Made by a program: the position numbers and the translations under genes. Of a DNA stretch of 44,344 nucleotides, positions 9,022-17,257 are shown piece after piece. The stretch is from Singulisphaera sp. GP187. Its GTDB lineage: Bacteria; Planctomycetota; GCA-002687715. The stretch lies in NCBI GenBank assembly GCA_945907755.1, contig CAMDTN010000019.1:1-44344 (forward strand), in the 5' to 3' direction. The first letter of the stretch is position 1; every line of letters begins with the position of its first letter. The notes under the pieces were generated by a model. The model saw nothing but the letters and a program-made list of their open reading frames with translations. It was not told where the DNA came from and did not search any database.

Positions 9022-10752
9022 ATGAGCAGAATCGCACTGATGGTGTTGCTTGCGGCCAGCGCGCTGCTTGCTCAACAAGTGCCGCCGACACCGGCGGCGC
9101 AGTTGAAGTTGGAGTGGAATCACTTTTACGACTATTCGGAAATGACCAGCGTGCTGCGCAGCATGGAAGCTGCCTATGGCGGCTGGGTGCAAGTGCGCAG
9201 CATCGGCAAGAGTGTTGAAGGGCGCGACATGTGGCTGGCCACGGTGAATGACCCAGCAGGCCCTGCGGCAGATTCCAAGCCTGCCATGTGGATCGACGCC
9301 AACATTCATGGCAACGAAACGCAAGGCACCGAAGTGTGTCTGTACACGCTGTGGTACTTGATGGAAAACCGCGAGCGCTTGCCCAAAGTGCGCGAATTGC
9401 TGAGCCGCTGCGCCTTCTATGTATTGCCCACGATGAACCCCGACGGCCGCGAGCATTGGTTCCACGCCGCTAATACATCGTCCAGTTCGCGTACCGGCAA
9501 AGGTGCCACCGATAACGACCGCGACGGTTTCGCGGATGAGGATGGGCCAGACGATTTGGATGGCGACGGTTCTATTACGCAAATGCGCATGCGCGTCGCC
9601 ACTGGCGGCACGCACATCATCGACCCGGACGATGCGCGACTGATGAAACGCGTGAAGGCTGGCAAAGAAGGCACGCACATCCTGATGGGGCAGGAAGGCA
9701 TCGACAACGACGGCGATGGCGCGGTGAACGAGGACGGCCCTGGTGGCTACGACATGAATCGCAATTGGCCGTGCGACTGGCAGCCAGACTGGCTGCAATT
9801 CGGCGCGGGGCCATACCCCTTCTGTTTTCCAGAAACGCGCTGCGTCGCTGATTTTTTGATGGCGCATCCCAACATCGCAGCATTGCAGAGTTACCACAAC
9901 AGTGGCGGCATGATCTTGCGGGGGCCAGGTGCTGAATCGACGCCGGAATACCCCGCGCAAGATGTTGCGGTGTATGACGAGCTGGGCCGCGCCGGTGAAA
10001 AGATGTTGCCGCACTATCGCTACATGATCATCTGGAAAGACCTCTACACAGTGCACGGGGGCAGCATCACCTGGGCCTTCGAAAACCTCGGCATCTTTGG
10101 CTTCACCAACGAACTGTGGGCCGACGCGCAATATGGTGGCGATGCGGGAGACCCGGACGACGCGCAGAAGGCACGCATCGAATGGGACGAGCGCATGGAG
10201 CTGGGGCGCAACTTGCGGCCGTGGAAGGCGCTGCGGCATCCGCAATACGGCACTATTGAAGTGGGCGGCATGGCCAAGACATCTTCACGCGTGCCACCGC
10301 CTTTCATGTTGGAAGAACTGTGCCACCGCAATACGGTATTCACGCTGCACCATGCAGGCGAGATGCCGCAATTGGATGTGCCTTCACTCAGCGTCACCAA
10401 AGCGGGTGAGGGCCTGTGGAAGGTGCGTGCCGAAGTGCGCAACGCGAAGTTGATTCCCACCATTGCAGCGCTCGCGCGCAAACGCGCTGTAGTGCGCCCG
10501 GACATGGCCACGCTTGCAGGGGAACTGCGCGTGGTGGCTGCCGGAATCATTACTGGCCCCGTTCACGACCAGAAGTTGGAGCGCCAAGAACATCGTCCAG
10601 AACGCCTGCTGCTGCCCGGTGGCGTTCCGGGCAAGGGCCGCGTCATCCTCGAATGGTGGGTGACCACTTCCGACGGCCTCGCGCCGCGTGGTCAATTCAC
10701 CTTCGACGCGTTGAAGGGCGGGCGCCTGACGCAAGCACTGCCGGGGCAGTGA
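9022..10752 (+). CDS. Secreted M14-family zinc carboxypeptidase with calcium-type Asp-rich insertions
   Basis: This 576-residue protein carries a signal peptide (about residues 1-18, ALLAQ). M14 landmarks are intact: IDANIHGNETQG gives zinc ligands H96 and E99, TMNPDGRE lies at 138-144, DMNRNW at 244-249 carries the substrate-binding Asn-Arg, and LQSYHNSGG gives zinc ligand H292. FTNELW (E364) is the candidate catalytic glutamate. Between these lie two insertions rich in D-x-D-x-D-G (about 163-186 and 228-240), resembling EF-hand or thrombospondin-type-3 calcium loops. It is expected to act outside the cytoplasm, trimming peptides from their C-terminus or cleaving an amide in a cell-wall or peptide substrate. 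It is the second gene of a tandem pair; the first copy is a dead paralogue. Confidence 0.88.
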   Translation: MSRIALMVLLAASALLAQQVPPTPAAQLKLEWNHFYDYSEMTSVLRSMEAAYGGWVQVRSIGKSVEGRDMWLATVNDPAGPAADSKPAMWIDANIHGNETQGTEVCLYTLWYLMENRERLPKVRELLSRCAFYVLPTMNPDGREHWFHAANTSSSSRTGKGATDNDRDGFADEDGPDDLDGDGSITQMRMRVATGGTHIIDPDDARLMKRVKAGKEGTHILMGQEGIDNDGDGAVNEDGPGGYDMNRNWPCDWQPDWLQFGAGPYPFCFPETRCVADFLMAHPNIAALQSYHNSGGMILRGPGAESTPEYPAQDVAVYDELGRAGEKMLPHYRYMIIWKDLYTVHGGSITWAFENLGIFGFTNELWADAQYGGDAGDPDDAQKARIEWDERMELGRNLRPWKALRHPQYGTIEVGGMAKTSSRVPPPFMLEELCHRNTVFTLHHAGEMPQLDVPSLSVTKAGEGLWKVRAEVRNAKLIPTIAALARKRAVVRPDMATLAGELRVVAAGIITGPVHDQKLERQEHRPERLLLPGGVPGKGRVILEWWVTTSDGLAPRGQFTFDALKGGRLTQALPGQ

Positions 10753-10793
10753 AGCCGCACGCGAGGGCGCCGCTATCTCAACGGAAGAAACTT

Positions 10794-11621
10794 TCAGCGG
10801 TGGCGGCGGCGCGGGATGGGGGGCGGGGCCAGTTCGATCAGCACGGGGCAGTGGTCCGAGCCTTTCACACGGCGGTCGATCCAAGCGCGCTTCACGCGCG
10901 GCGCCAACGAGGCAGAGACAAGGAAAAAATCGATGCGCCAGCCCACATTGCGCGCGCGCGCCCCTTGGCGTTGGCTCCACCACGAATAGTGCCCTTCTTC
11001 GCCTTTGTGGGCGTCGCGGAAGACATCGCGAAAGCCTGCGTGCAGCCACATGTCCACGCTGGCGCGCTCTTCGGGCATGAAGCCTGATGATGCGGCATTT
11101 GCTTTCGCATTCTTCAGATCAATAGCGGTATGTGCCGTGTTGAAATCGCCAGCCACGATGACATGGCGCCCTTCTCGCAGCAGTTTGCGAGCCAAGTCGC
11201 GCAGCGCAATGTCGAAAGCCAACTTGAAGGGCACGCGGCTGTTGTCGCGATTGGTGCCCGAGCCCTTCGGGAAATATGCGTTGATGAACACGAACTCGCC
11301 AAAGTCCGCCACTTGCACGCGGCCTTCGCGGTCGTAGCGCGGGATATCCAATTTGGTCAGTCGCTTCGGTTCGGCCTGTGAAAACACAGCGGTGCCGGAA
11401 TAGCCCGGCTTGACTGCTGGGTTGAATGCGCACATGTAGCCCATGGAGGCGTAGTCCCCGACGGGCAATGCTTCAGGAAAGGCGCGCACTTCTTGCAACC
11501 CAAGAATGTCGGGGTGGGCGCGCGCCAACCACTTCGCAAAGCCCTTCGCTTGGCACGAGCGCAATCCATTCACATTCCAAATAGCAACGCGCGTGCGCTT
11601 GCGCGCGGGTGCCGCACTCAC
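10794..11621 (-). CDS. xthA: Exodeoxyribonuclease III (AP endonuclease, Xth family)
   Basis: This 275-residue endonuclease/exonuclease/phosphatase-fold protein opens with RVAIWNVNGLRS, then LGLQEV (metal-binding Glu ~44), INAYFPKG, AGDFNTAH (catalytic Asp-x-Asn), VGWRIDFFLVS and GSDHCPV (catalytic Asp-His). These are the ordered motifs of ExoIII/AP endonuclease, which nicks abasic sites and removes 3' blocking groups in base-excision repair. The frame is open upstream to 11930, but that part overlaps DoxX and is arginine-rich noise. The GTG at 11621-11619 overlaps the DoxX stop (GTGA) and places the first beta strand at residue 11, as in the family. The gene converges on the M14 peptidase gene with a 41-bp gap. 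Confidence 0.9.
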   Translation of the reverse strand: MSAAPARKRTRVAIWNVNGLRSCQAKGFAKWLARAHPDILGLQEVRAFPEALPVGDYASMGYMCAFNPAVKPGYSGTAVFSQAEPKRLTKLDIPRYDREGRVQVADFGEFVFINAYFPKGSGTNRDNSRVPFKLAFDIALRDLARKLLREGRHVIVAGDFNTAHTAIDLKNAKANAASSGFMPEERASVDMWLHAGFRDVFRDAHKGEEGHYSWWSQRQGARARNVGWRIDFFLVSASLAPRVKRAWIDRRVKGSDHCPVLIELAPPPIPRRRHR

Positions 11622-12034
11622 TTGAACAGCCGCATCAAGGTGATGTTGCCAGGCCCCGTGAACAGCAGGCCCACCAACACGACACACAGTGTCAGCGGGT
11701 ATTCGGCCCCACCTTGGCCGCTGAAATGATCGAGGTGCAGTTTCCAAACGGCGACGCCCATAGTGACGGCCATGGGTAGCGCCGGCCAACGCCCAGCAAT
11801 ACCCAGCAGCAACAACAACCCGCCGATGCACTCTGAAACCGCAGCGGCATAAGCCATGATGCGCGACTCCGGCAAGCCCAGCGTGCCGACGAAGCGCGCG
11901 AAGGGCTCGAACCCGTCGCCGCCGAACCAACCGAAGAGTTTCTGCGAGCCGTGATAGATGAGAACCACCGACACCATCGTTCGAATGAGCAGTAATCCGG
12001 AATCCTGCAGACTCGACTTAGAGTTTTCGCTCAT
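11618..12034 (-). CDS. DoxX family membrane protein
   Basis: This 138-residue protein has four hydrophobic segments and the DoxX-type opening: a first helix (LLLIRTMVSVVLIYHGSQKLF), then GGDGFEPFARFVGTLGLPES and a second helix with ECIGGLLLLLG. Relatives are small inner-membrane proteins linked to redox balance or quinone/terminal-oxidase function in some species, but no uniform biochemical role is known. The ATG overlaps the stop of the EamA transporter gene (ATGA) and its own stop overlaps the exonuclease III start (GTGA), so the three genes form a tight operon. The functional link with a DNA-repair nuclease is unclear. Confidence 0.85.
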   Translation of the reverse strand: MSENSKSSLQDSGLLLIRTMVSVVLIYHGSQKLFGWFGGDGFEPFARFVGTLGLPESRIMAYAAAVSECIGGLLLLLGIAGRWPALPMAVTMGVAVWKLHLDHFSGQGGAEYPLTLCVVLVGLLFTGPGNITLMRLFK

Positions 12035-12888
12035 GCTTTCCCCTGTGCAGTGCGTGCGACCCGTGCCGAGATAGCAGCGTCCGCAAGCGTGGTGGCGAGG
12101 ATGATAGCGCCTCCGAGCATCACTTGATCATGCGGGCGCTCATCGTGCGCGATCCATGCCCACATGGGGTTCAGCACTGGCTCGATCAGCATCAGCATGG
12201 CTGCTTGCAGAGCCGGCACCTTGGCCAGCCCGCGCACCAACAGCACATAGGCGAGGCCGATCTGCACTGCCCCTAACCAAAATATGCCCAACCAAGACGC
12301 GGTGCTTTCAGCTTCGAGCGGAAAGGTGAATGGCGCGAAGTAAATAATCGCTGCCACATTGCCCATCAAGATCACGGGGCCGGTGGGAATGCCGTTTTTC
12401 GCGCGGCGGCGTAGGCCCATCAGCGTGATGGCCCAGCAAAGCCCTGAGGCGATGGCCACGATGTTGCCGAGTGATGGGTCAGGTGCGTGCAGGCCTGCGC
12501 TGGCCTCCGCTGAGAACAAGAGATACAGCCCCGAGGCCATTACCAGCAGCAAGAATGGGTCGCGACGGCGCATGGGTTCGTGCAGCACCAGCGGGCCGAG
12601 CAGTAGCAACCACAGTGGCGCGGTGGACTGCAAGAAGATGGCGTTGGCGGCATAGGTCAGGCGCGTGGCCACTACGAACAATGCCATGCAGGCGCCATAA
12701 ACCAGCGCTAAAACTACGGCCCCGCGGTCTGGTCGTCGCCGGGTTTCCGGCACCAGCAGCAGCAATGTCAGCACCGCGACCACGGCGCGCAGGCACCCGA
12801 TTTGCGCGGTACTGAAACCGTTCCCTTTCACAGCCACGCCAGCGGTGGAAAACAGCAGGGCAGCAGCGAGGAGGTACAGGCGCGGCAT
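12031..12888 (-). CDS. EamA/DMT-superfamily transporter
   Basis: This 285-residue protein shows ten predicted membrane helices arranged as two repeats of five, typical of drug/metabolite transporters (for example LYLLAAALLFSTAGVAVK first and LAYVLLVRGLAKVPALQAA in the second half, with the LMLIEPVLNPMWAWI motif before the last helix). The cargo cannot be deduced; relatives export amino acids, nucleosides or other metabolites. The frame is open further upstream, but only the ATG at 12888 or the one five codons earlier (12903) avoids overlapping the divergent acyltransferase gene. The gene is first in a three-gene operon with DoxX and exonuclease III. Confidence 0.85.
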   Translation of the reverse strand: MPRLYLLAAALLFSTAGVAVKGNGFSTAQIGCLRAVVAVLTLLLLVPETRRRPDRGAVVLALVYGACMALFVVATRLTYAANAIFLQSTAPLWLLLLGPLVLHEPMRRRDPFLLLVMASGLYLLFSAEASAGLHAPDPSLGNIVAIASGLCWAITLMGLRRRAKNGIPTGPVILMGNVAAIIYFAPFTFPLEAESTASWLGIFWLGAVQIGLAYVLLVRGLAKVPALQAAMLMLIEPVLNPMWAWIAHDERPHDQVMLGGAIILATTLADAAISARVARTAQGKA

Positions 12889-12929
12889 AGCGGCGCGCAC
12901 CATACCGCAGGCTGTGTTATCACGCTGCC

Positions 12930-13637
12930 ATGCACATCTGGCCGCTGCTCTGGCGCGTGTGCGAAGCCCCGTCGCGCTGGTATTGGCGGCTGCGCTTGGC
13001 ACTTGAAGTGCGCGGCAGCCAACACTTGGAAACGGGCCCGCTTTTGCTGTGCGCAAAACACGCCAGCGCCTTCGACATTTTGTTGATTGGGCACATATGC
13101 CGCACGCGCCGTCGCTGCTTGCCGCATTTCCAGATGGGGTCCTTCATCGGCTACCGCTGGCTCGGGCCCGTCAGCCCGTTGCTGCGCCGCTTGGGCGGCT
13201 TCCCCGTGATGCGCCCCAAAGAAGTGCGCCGCTTGGCCGAGCGCACCGGCGACCGCGCCGCTGCGCTGGAAACTATGCGTCAAGTGAATGACGCGGCGGA
13301 AGCCACACGCCAAGCCGTGTTGCGCAGCGGCGGCGTGCTGGTGGTGTTTCCCGAAGGCACACGCGACCCAGCCGAGCTGCGCGCTTTGAAAGCCACGCTG
13401 GAAGTGGAGAGCGGTTTGGCGGTGATCGCGGCGGGCACGCCGGTGCGCGTGGTGCCGGTGGCCATTTCGTATGCTGCTGCGCGCCCATTGCGGCGCCGCG
13501 TGGTGGTGGAGTTTTGCGCCGGCTTCGTGCCGGAAGCGGGCGCCACCGCAACAGAAGTGCTCGCGCGCGTGCGAGCCGCGTTGGAAGCGCGTTGGGTTGC
13601 GCCTGGTGCGCTGCCGAGAAAAGAGACCAAACCATGA
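12930..13637 (+). CDS. plsC: 1-acyl-sn-glycerol-3-phosphate acyltransferase (PlsC family)
   Basis: This 235-residue protein carries the acyltransferase catalytic motif HASAFD (H44-x4-D49) and the glycerophosphate-binding motif FPEGTR (residues 140-145) in family order. Family enzymes acylate lysophosphatidic acid at the membrane to make phosphatidic acid for phospholipid synthesis; some paralogues acylate other lysolipids. A helical stretch (~95-130, rich in Arg/Ala/Glu) separates the motifs. The gene is divergent from the EamA transporter gene with a gap of about 40 bp. Its stop overlaps the fumarase start (ATGA), so the two are co-translated. Confidence 0.9.
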   Translation: MHIWPLLWRVCEAPSRWYWRLRLALEVRGSQHLETGPLLLCAKHASAFDILLIGHICRTRRRCLPHFQMGSFIGYRWLGPVSPLLRRLGGFPVMRPKEVRRLAERTGDRAAALETMRQVNDAAEATRQAVLRSGGVLVVFPEGTRDPAELRALKATLEVESGLAVIAAGTPVRVVPVAISYAAARPLRRRVVVEFCAGFVPEAGATATEVLARVRAALEARWVAPGALPRKETKP

Positions 13638-15040
13638 GCCAGACGAGAATTGAAAAAGACAGCATGGGCGAGATGGCGGTACCGATGGATGCCTACTGGG
13701 CGGCGTCCACGCAGCGCGCACACCTCAATTTTCAGGGCATTTCTGGGCGGCGTTTTCCGCGTTCGTTCATTCGTGCTTTGGGTTTGATCAAAGCCTGCGC
13801 CGCGCAAACCAACCTCGAACTGGGGCGACTTGAAGAGCGCCGCAGCGCACTGGTGGTCCGTGCTGCGGATGAAGTGGCCGAAGGCGCGTTGGACGCGCAG
13901 TTCATCTTGGATGTGTTTCAAACCGGATCTGGCACCAGCACCAACATGAATGTGAACGAGGTCATCGCCACTCGTGCCAACGAGCTCGCTGGCTTGCGCA
14001 CGGCTCCGGCGAAAGAGCGCCTCGTGCACCAGAACGACCATGTGAATATGGGGCAGTCCAGCAACGATGTCATCCCCACGGCCAGCCATGTGGCCGCGGC
14101 ACTGCGCATTCAAGAGGCGCTGCTGCCCGCGCTGGAAACACTGGAAGCCACGCTGCGCGCTAAGTCGCAGAAGTTTGAAACAGTGATGAAGATCGGCCGC
14201 ACGCATTTACAAGATGCGACGCCTGTCACTGTGGGCCAAGAATTCGCCGGGTGGGCCATGCAGATTGCGCGCGGGCGCCAGCGTCTGGCCGCTGCGATGC
14301 CTCGGCTGTGCGAACTGGCACTCGGCGGCACGGCGGTGGGCACGGGTATCAACACGCACAAAGATTTCGCGCGCCTCACCATCGCACGCATCTCCAAGCG
14401 CACCGGCTTGCATTTCACCGAGGCCGAAAACCACTTTGAAGCTCAAGGCTCGCGCGACGCCATGGTGGAAATGAGCGGCACGCTGAAAGTGGTGGCGGTG
14501 TCGCTGATGAAGATCTCGAACGACTTGCGCTGGTTGTCGTCGGGGCCGCGCTGCGGCATCGGCGAACTGGCCTTGCCAGCAACACAGCCTGGTTCGTCCA
14601 TCATGCCGGGCAAGGTGAATCCTGTGATCGCGGAAGCCATGACCATGGTTTGCGCGCAAGTCATGGGCAACGATGTGGCCGTCACTGTCGGAGGGCAGAG
14701 CGGTGTGTTCGAGCTAAACGTCATGATCCCCGTGATGGCGGTGAACTTGCTCGACAGCGTCGAGCTTCTCAGCGGTGGCATCACTGCGCTGGAAGAGAAG
14801 TGCGTGCGTGGCATTGAAGTCGATGTCGAGCGCTGCGAAGGGCTGATCGAAGGCTCGTTGGCTATGTGCACCAGCCTCGCGCCGCTGATCGGTTACGAAG
14901 CCGCCGCGGATATCGCCAAGGAAGCGTGGAAGACGCGTCGCACCGTGCGCGAAGTGGCATTGGCGCGGGGTGTATTGCCTGCGGAACAACTCGCCAAGGT
15001 GCTGGACCCACGCAACATGATTCACCCCGATCAGGCCTGA
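13634..15040 (+). CDS. fumC: Fumarate hydratase class II
   Basis: This 468-residue protein matches the length and order of class II fumarases. TRIEKDSMGEMAVP leads, QTGSGTSTNMNVNEV lies near residue 96, HVNMGQSSNDVIPT and the GRTHLQDATPVTVGQEF block follow, and the family signature GSSIMPGKVNP is present near residue 318. It catalyses reversible hydration of fumarate to malate in the TCA cycle and needs no iron-sulfur cluster, unlike class I enzymes. The ATG at 13634 overlaps the acyltransferase stop; the longer open frame upstream lies inside that gene. The yqgE homologue follows after three bases. Confidence 0.96.
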   Translation: MSQTRIEKDSMGEMAVPMDAYWAASTQRAHLNFQGISGRRFPRSFIRALGLIKACAAQTNLELGRLEERRSALVVRAADEVAEGALDAQFILDVFQTGSGTSTNMNVNEVIATRANELAGLRTAPAKERLVHQNDHVNMGQSSNDVIPTASHVAAALRIQEALLPALETLEATLRAKSQKFETVMKIGRTHLQDATPVTVGQEFAGWAMQIARGRQRLAAAMPRLCELALGGTAVGTGINTHKDFARLTIARISKRTGLHFTEAENHFEAQGSRDAMVEMSGTLKVVAVSLMKISNDLRWLSSGPRCGIGELALPATQPGSSIMPGKVNPVIAEAMTMVCAQVMGNDVAVTVGGQSGVFELNVMIPVMAVNLLDSVELLSGGITALEEKCVRGIEVDVERCEGLIEGSLAMCTSLAPLIGYEAAADIAKEAWKTRRTVREVALARGVLPAEQLAKVLDPRNMIHPDQA

Positions 15041-15043
15041 TTC

Positions 15044-15607
15044 ATGGCTATCTCGCCGGCATGTGGACGATTGCTCGTAGCCACACGAGAACTCGTCGAT
15101 CCGAACTTCAGCCGCACCGTGGTGCTGATCTGTCGGCATTCGGAGGAAGCGGGGACTTTCGGATTGGTGCTGAATCGCCCCACCAAGATGCGCCTGCGCA
15201 AAGCGCTGCCCGTGCTGTCCGAGGGGCGCGCGGAGCGGTTGTGGGCCGGCGGGCCAGTGGAAGGCGAAACGCTGTGGATGCTGCACCGCTTGCGAGCGTT
15301 GGAGCAGGTGTCCGAGCAAGTGATGGATGGCCTGTGGTTTGCGGGCGGTGCGGAATTCACTCACCGTTTGGTGGAAGCTGCTGGACCCGATATCGATGGC
15401 GATGTGTACCGTTGCTACGCAGGCTTCGCCGGGTGGGGCACAGCGCAACTGGATGCCGAAATCGCGGAAGGCTCGTGGGTCGTGGTGGCTGCGGGCCCGC
15501 AAGCGCCTTTCGGCACGGACCACGATCTGTGGGCCGAAATGTCGATTCGCGCGTTACTGCCCGGAGGCAGGGACGCGGATTTCATCGAGCGTGCTCGGAA
15601 GAACTGA
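15044..15607 (+). CDS. yqgE: YqgE/AlgH family protein
   Basis: This 187-residue protein shows the DUF179 pattern: GRLLVATRELVDPNFSRTVV at the start, GTFGLVLNRPT, then WAGGPVEGETLWMLHR, and a C-terminal half with CYAGFAGWGTAQLDAEIAEGSWVV. The family is widespread in Gram-negative bacteria. Its role is poorly defined, although AlgH has been linked to alginate regulation and YqgE is often encoded beside the Holliday-junction resolvase YqgF, which is absent here. The ATG lies four bases after the fumarase stop, so it belongs to the same transcript. Confidence 0.92.
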   Translation: MAISPACGRLLVATRELVDPNFSRTVVLICRHSEEAGTFGLVLNRPTKMRLRKALPVLSEGRAERLWAGGPVEGETLWMLHRLRALEQVSEQVMDGLWFAGGAEFTHRLVEAAGPDIDGDVYRCYAGFAGWGTAQLDAEIAEGSWVVVAAGPQAPFGTDHDLWAEMSIRALLPGGRDADFIERARKN

Positions 15608-15610
15608 AGC

Positions 15611-16183
15611 ATGGATGCGCACCTGCTACCGGGTTTTTTTTCTGAAGGCCCTGCGGCGTGGTTGACGCGGCTACAAAGCGGTGCGGGCGCGTTGCGCATC
15701 GAGGGCCTGCAGGCTGGCACCGAGCCGGAAGTCGTGCAGTGGCTGGCCCAAGTGCCGCAAGGCACAACGCGGCGCGCTGAAGGCAAAGCGCGTGTGCCCG
15801 GCAGTCGCGCGCTGGCGCTGTCGTGTGAGTGTTTTGGCGCCACCGCTGGCCGCGTGCTGGTGGGGTTGTCTTGTGCCGATCCCAAAAGCGACGGCACCGA
15901 AACCACTTTCAAAGATGTCGAAATGGCGCTGATGGGCGTGGCTTGCGCGGCCCTCGCGCATGAAGCGCAAGGCGCAGTCATCATCGGCGACGCACTAGGG
16001 CCTGTGGGCGCTGGCCTTGCTCACGGCACTCTGGCGGAGCAGACACAACTTGCGCTGGACCTACTGGGCGAGCAGGTGACTATGGTCATCGCGGCACCCG
16101 ACACGGCAGTCAGCCTTGGTGTCCTCGCAGGCTTCAGCGCGGGGGCGCTGGGCAACCTCACTTGTTGGACGCGCACGCCTTAG
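15611..16183 (+). CDS. Uncharacterised protein, 190 residues
   Basis: I do not recognise this protein. It begins three bases after the yqgE stop and is in the same operon. It has no signal peptide and no clear membrane helix, although its C-terminal third is rich in Ala, Gly, Leu and Val. There is a segment VLVGLSCADPKSDGTETTFKDVEMALMG in the middle and AVIIGDALGPVGAGLAHG near residue 125. Codon use resembles the neighbours, and the tight spacing on both sides (nine bases to the convergent membrane-protein gene) argues that it is real. Confidence 0.7.
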   Translation: MDAHLLPGFFSEGPAAWLTRLQSGAGALRIEGLQAGTEPEVVQWLAQVPQGTTRRAEGKARVPGSRALALSCECFGATAGRVLVGLSCADPKSDGTETTFKDVEMALMGVACAALAHEAQGAVIIGDALGPVGAGLAHGTLAEQTQLALDLLGEQVTMVIAAPDTAVSLGVLAGFSAGALGNLTCWTRTP

Positions 16184-16192
16184 AAACTGCGC

Positions 16193-17185
16193 TTACGAGG
16201 CTTCCCGCGCGATTTCTGCTTCATCGAGGCCATCGATGTCGCGGCGCAGGATTAAGAACAGTGCCGTGCCGCCGCCGAAGCAGAAGCTGAGCAGCAGACC
16301 ACGCACAAGCAGATCGTAGACGCGTAACACGAGGTTGTGCACAGAGGCGCAGAACCACTCGAAGCCTTGCAGCGATTCCGCCTGCCCTTGCAAGATGGCC
16401 TTGTAGGTTTGGTTTTCCCAGAAGGGCACCGCTGTGAACTGCAAAACCTGCTCTACCACCCGTTGGCCGAGGAACAGTTCGTTCAGTAGCCACACCAAGG
16501 CAAACACGAGCAGCGCATTGGCCAGCACCACGGTGGGACGCGCAAGGATGTAATTGAACGACTTGCCGATGGAGTCATAGGTGCCGCGGCGTTCCACCGC
16601 GATGGCTGCGGGGACCATGGCCAACGACAGAAACCCGCCGAGTCCGATCAGCACTAACAGGATGGATGACAACAGCACCAGCGGCAGCAGCACCGCACTG
16701 AGCAGCCAACCCACCCATGGAATCTGGAACACGAGCCCAGCGAGCGCGTTGAATCCAGCGAGCAGCAACGCGGGCAATGCGATGGCCATGGGAAACAAGA
16801 TCCCCGTGCGCCGCACGCGCCACGAATAGCGCAGCGCCCCACCCATGTCGCAGTATTCGTCGCGGCAAATGCGCAGCGCCAACACGCGGCACATGGCCAC
16901 GCCGAACAGCGACCACAACGCAAACCCGAGCAGCGTTTGCAAAAGGAAGATGCCGCTGGGAGTGTCGACGGGCAGTCCGCGCAGCAGCACCACGCTGATC
17001 ACCGTCGCCGGAAATGATTCTGTGAAACGCCCTGCGTCGGCGGTGTCTGCGAACAGCGCGCACGACAGCATGGTGCCCAAGTGAAAGAGCACGATGGACG
17101 CAGCGCCTAAGAGGATTGCGTTCACCGATAAGGGGAACCACAACACCCTGAAGAGCTTGAAATGGCTGGAAGAATCGGCGATCAA
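16193..17185 (-). CDS. Polytopic membrane protein of unknown function
   Basis: This 330-residue protein has about six hydrophobic segments: near residues 15-40, 60-75, 80-105, 130-155, 160-190 and a final one near 300 that ends in CFGGGTALFLILRR. Between helices four and five it has GGFLSLAMVPAAIAVERRGTYDSIGKSFNYI, a pattern seen in bacterial integral membrane proteins where an amphipathic segment precedes paired helices. No catalytic motif is seen. It converges on the 190-residue unknown gene and is divergent from the ThiF/MoeB gene, with 72 bp between the starts. No function is proposed. Confidence 0.75.
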   Translation of the reverse strand: MIADSSSHFKLFRVLWFPLSVNAILLGAASIVLFHLGTMLSCALFADTADAGRFTESFPATVISVVLLRGLPVDTPSGIFLLQTLLGFALWSLFGVAMCRVLALRICRDEYCDMGGALRYSWRVRRTGILFPMAIALPALLLAGFNALAGLVFQIPWVGWLLSAVLLPLVLLSSILLVLIGLGGFLSLAMVPAAIAVERRGTYDSIGKSFNYILARPTVVLANALLVFALVWLLNELFLGQRVVEQVLQFTAVPFWENQTYKAILQGQAESLQGFEWFCASVHNLVLRVYDLLVRGLLLSFCFGGGTALFLILRRDIDGLDEAEIAREAS

Positions 17186-17257
17186 GCAGCGACCTCACTT
17201 CGCGCCTGCGCTCCGCAGGCGGGGGCATGGTACGGTGCGACCGCAGATTCCTCCACC

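Noticed and set aside
8899-10245. 448-codon minus-strand open frame opposite the M14 peptidase
   Set aside because: The plus strand has complete zinc-peptidase motifs; the minus translation has no domain and arises from GC-rich third-position bias.
12828-14206. Long minus-strand frames opposite plsC and fumC
   Set aside because: fumC and plsC are unmistakable on the plus strand and tightly coupled; the reverse frames have no start context or homology.
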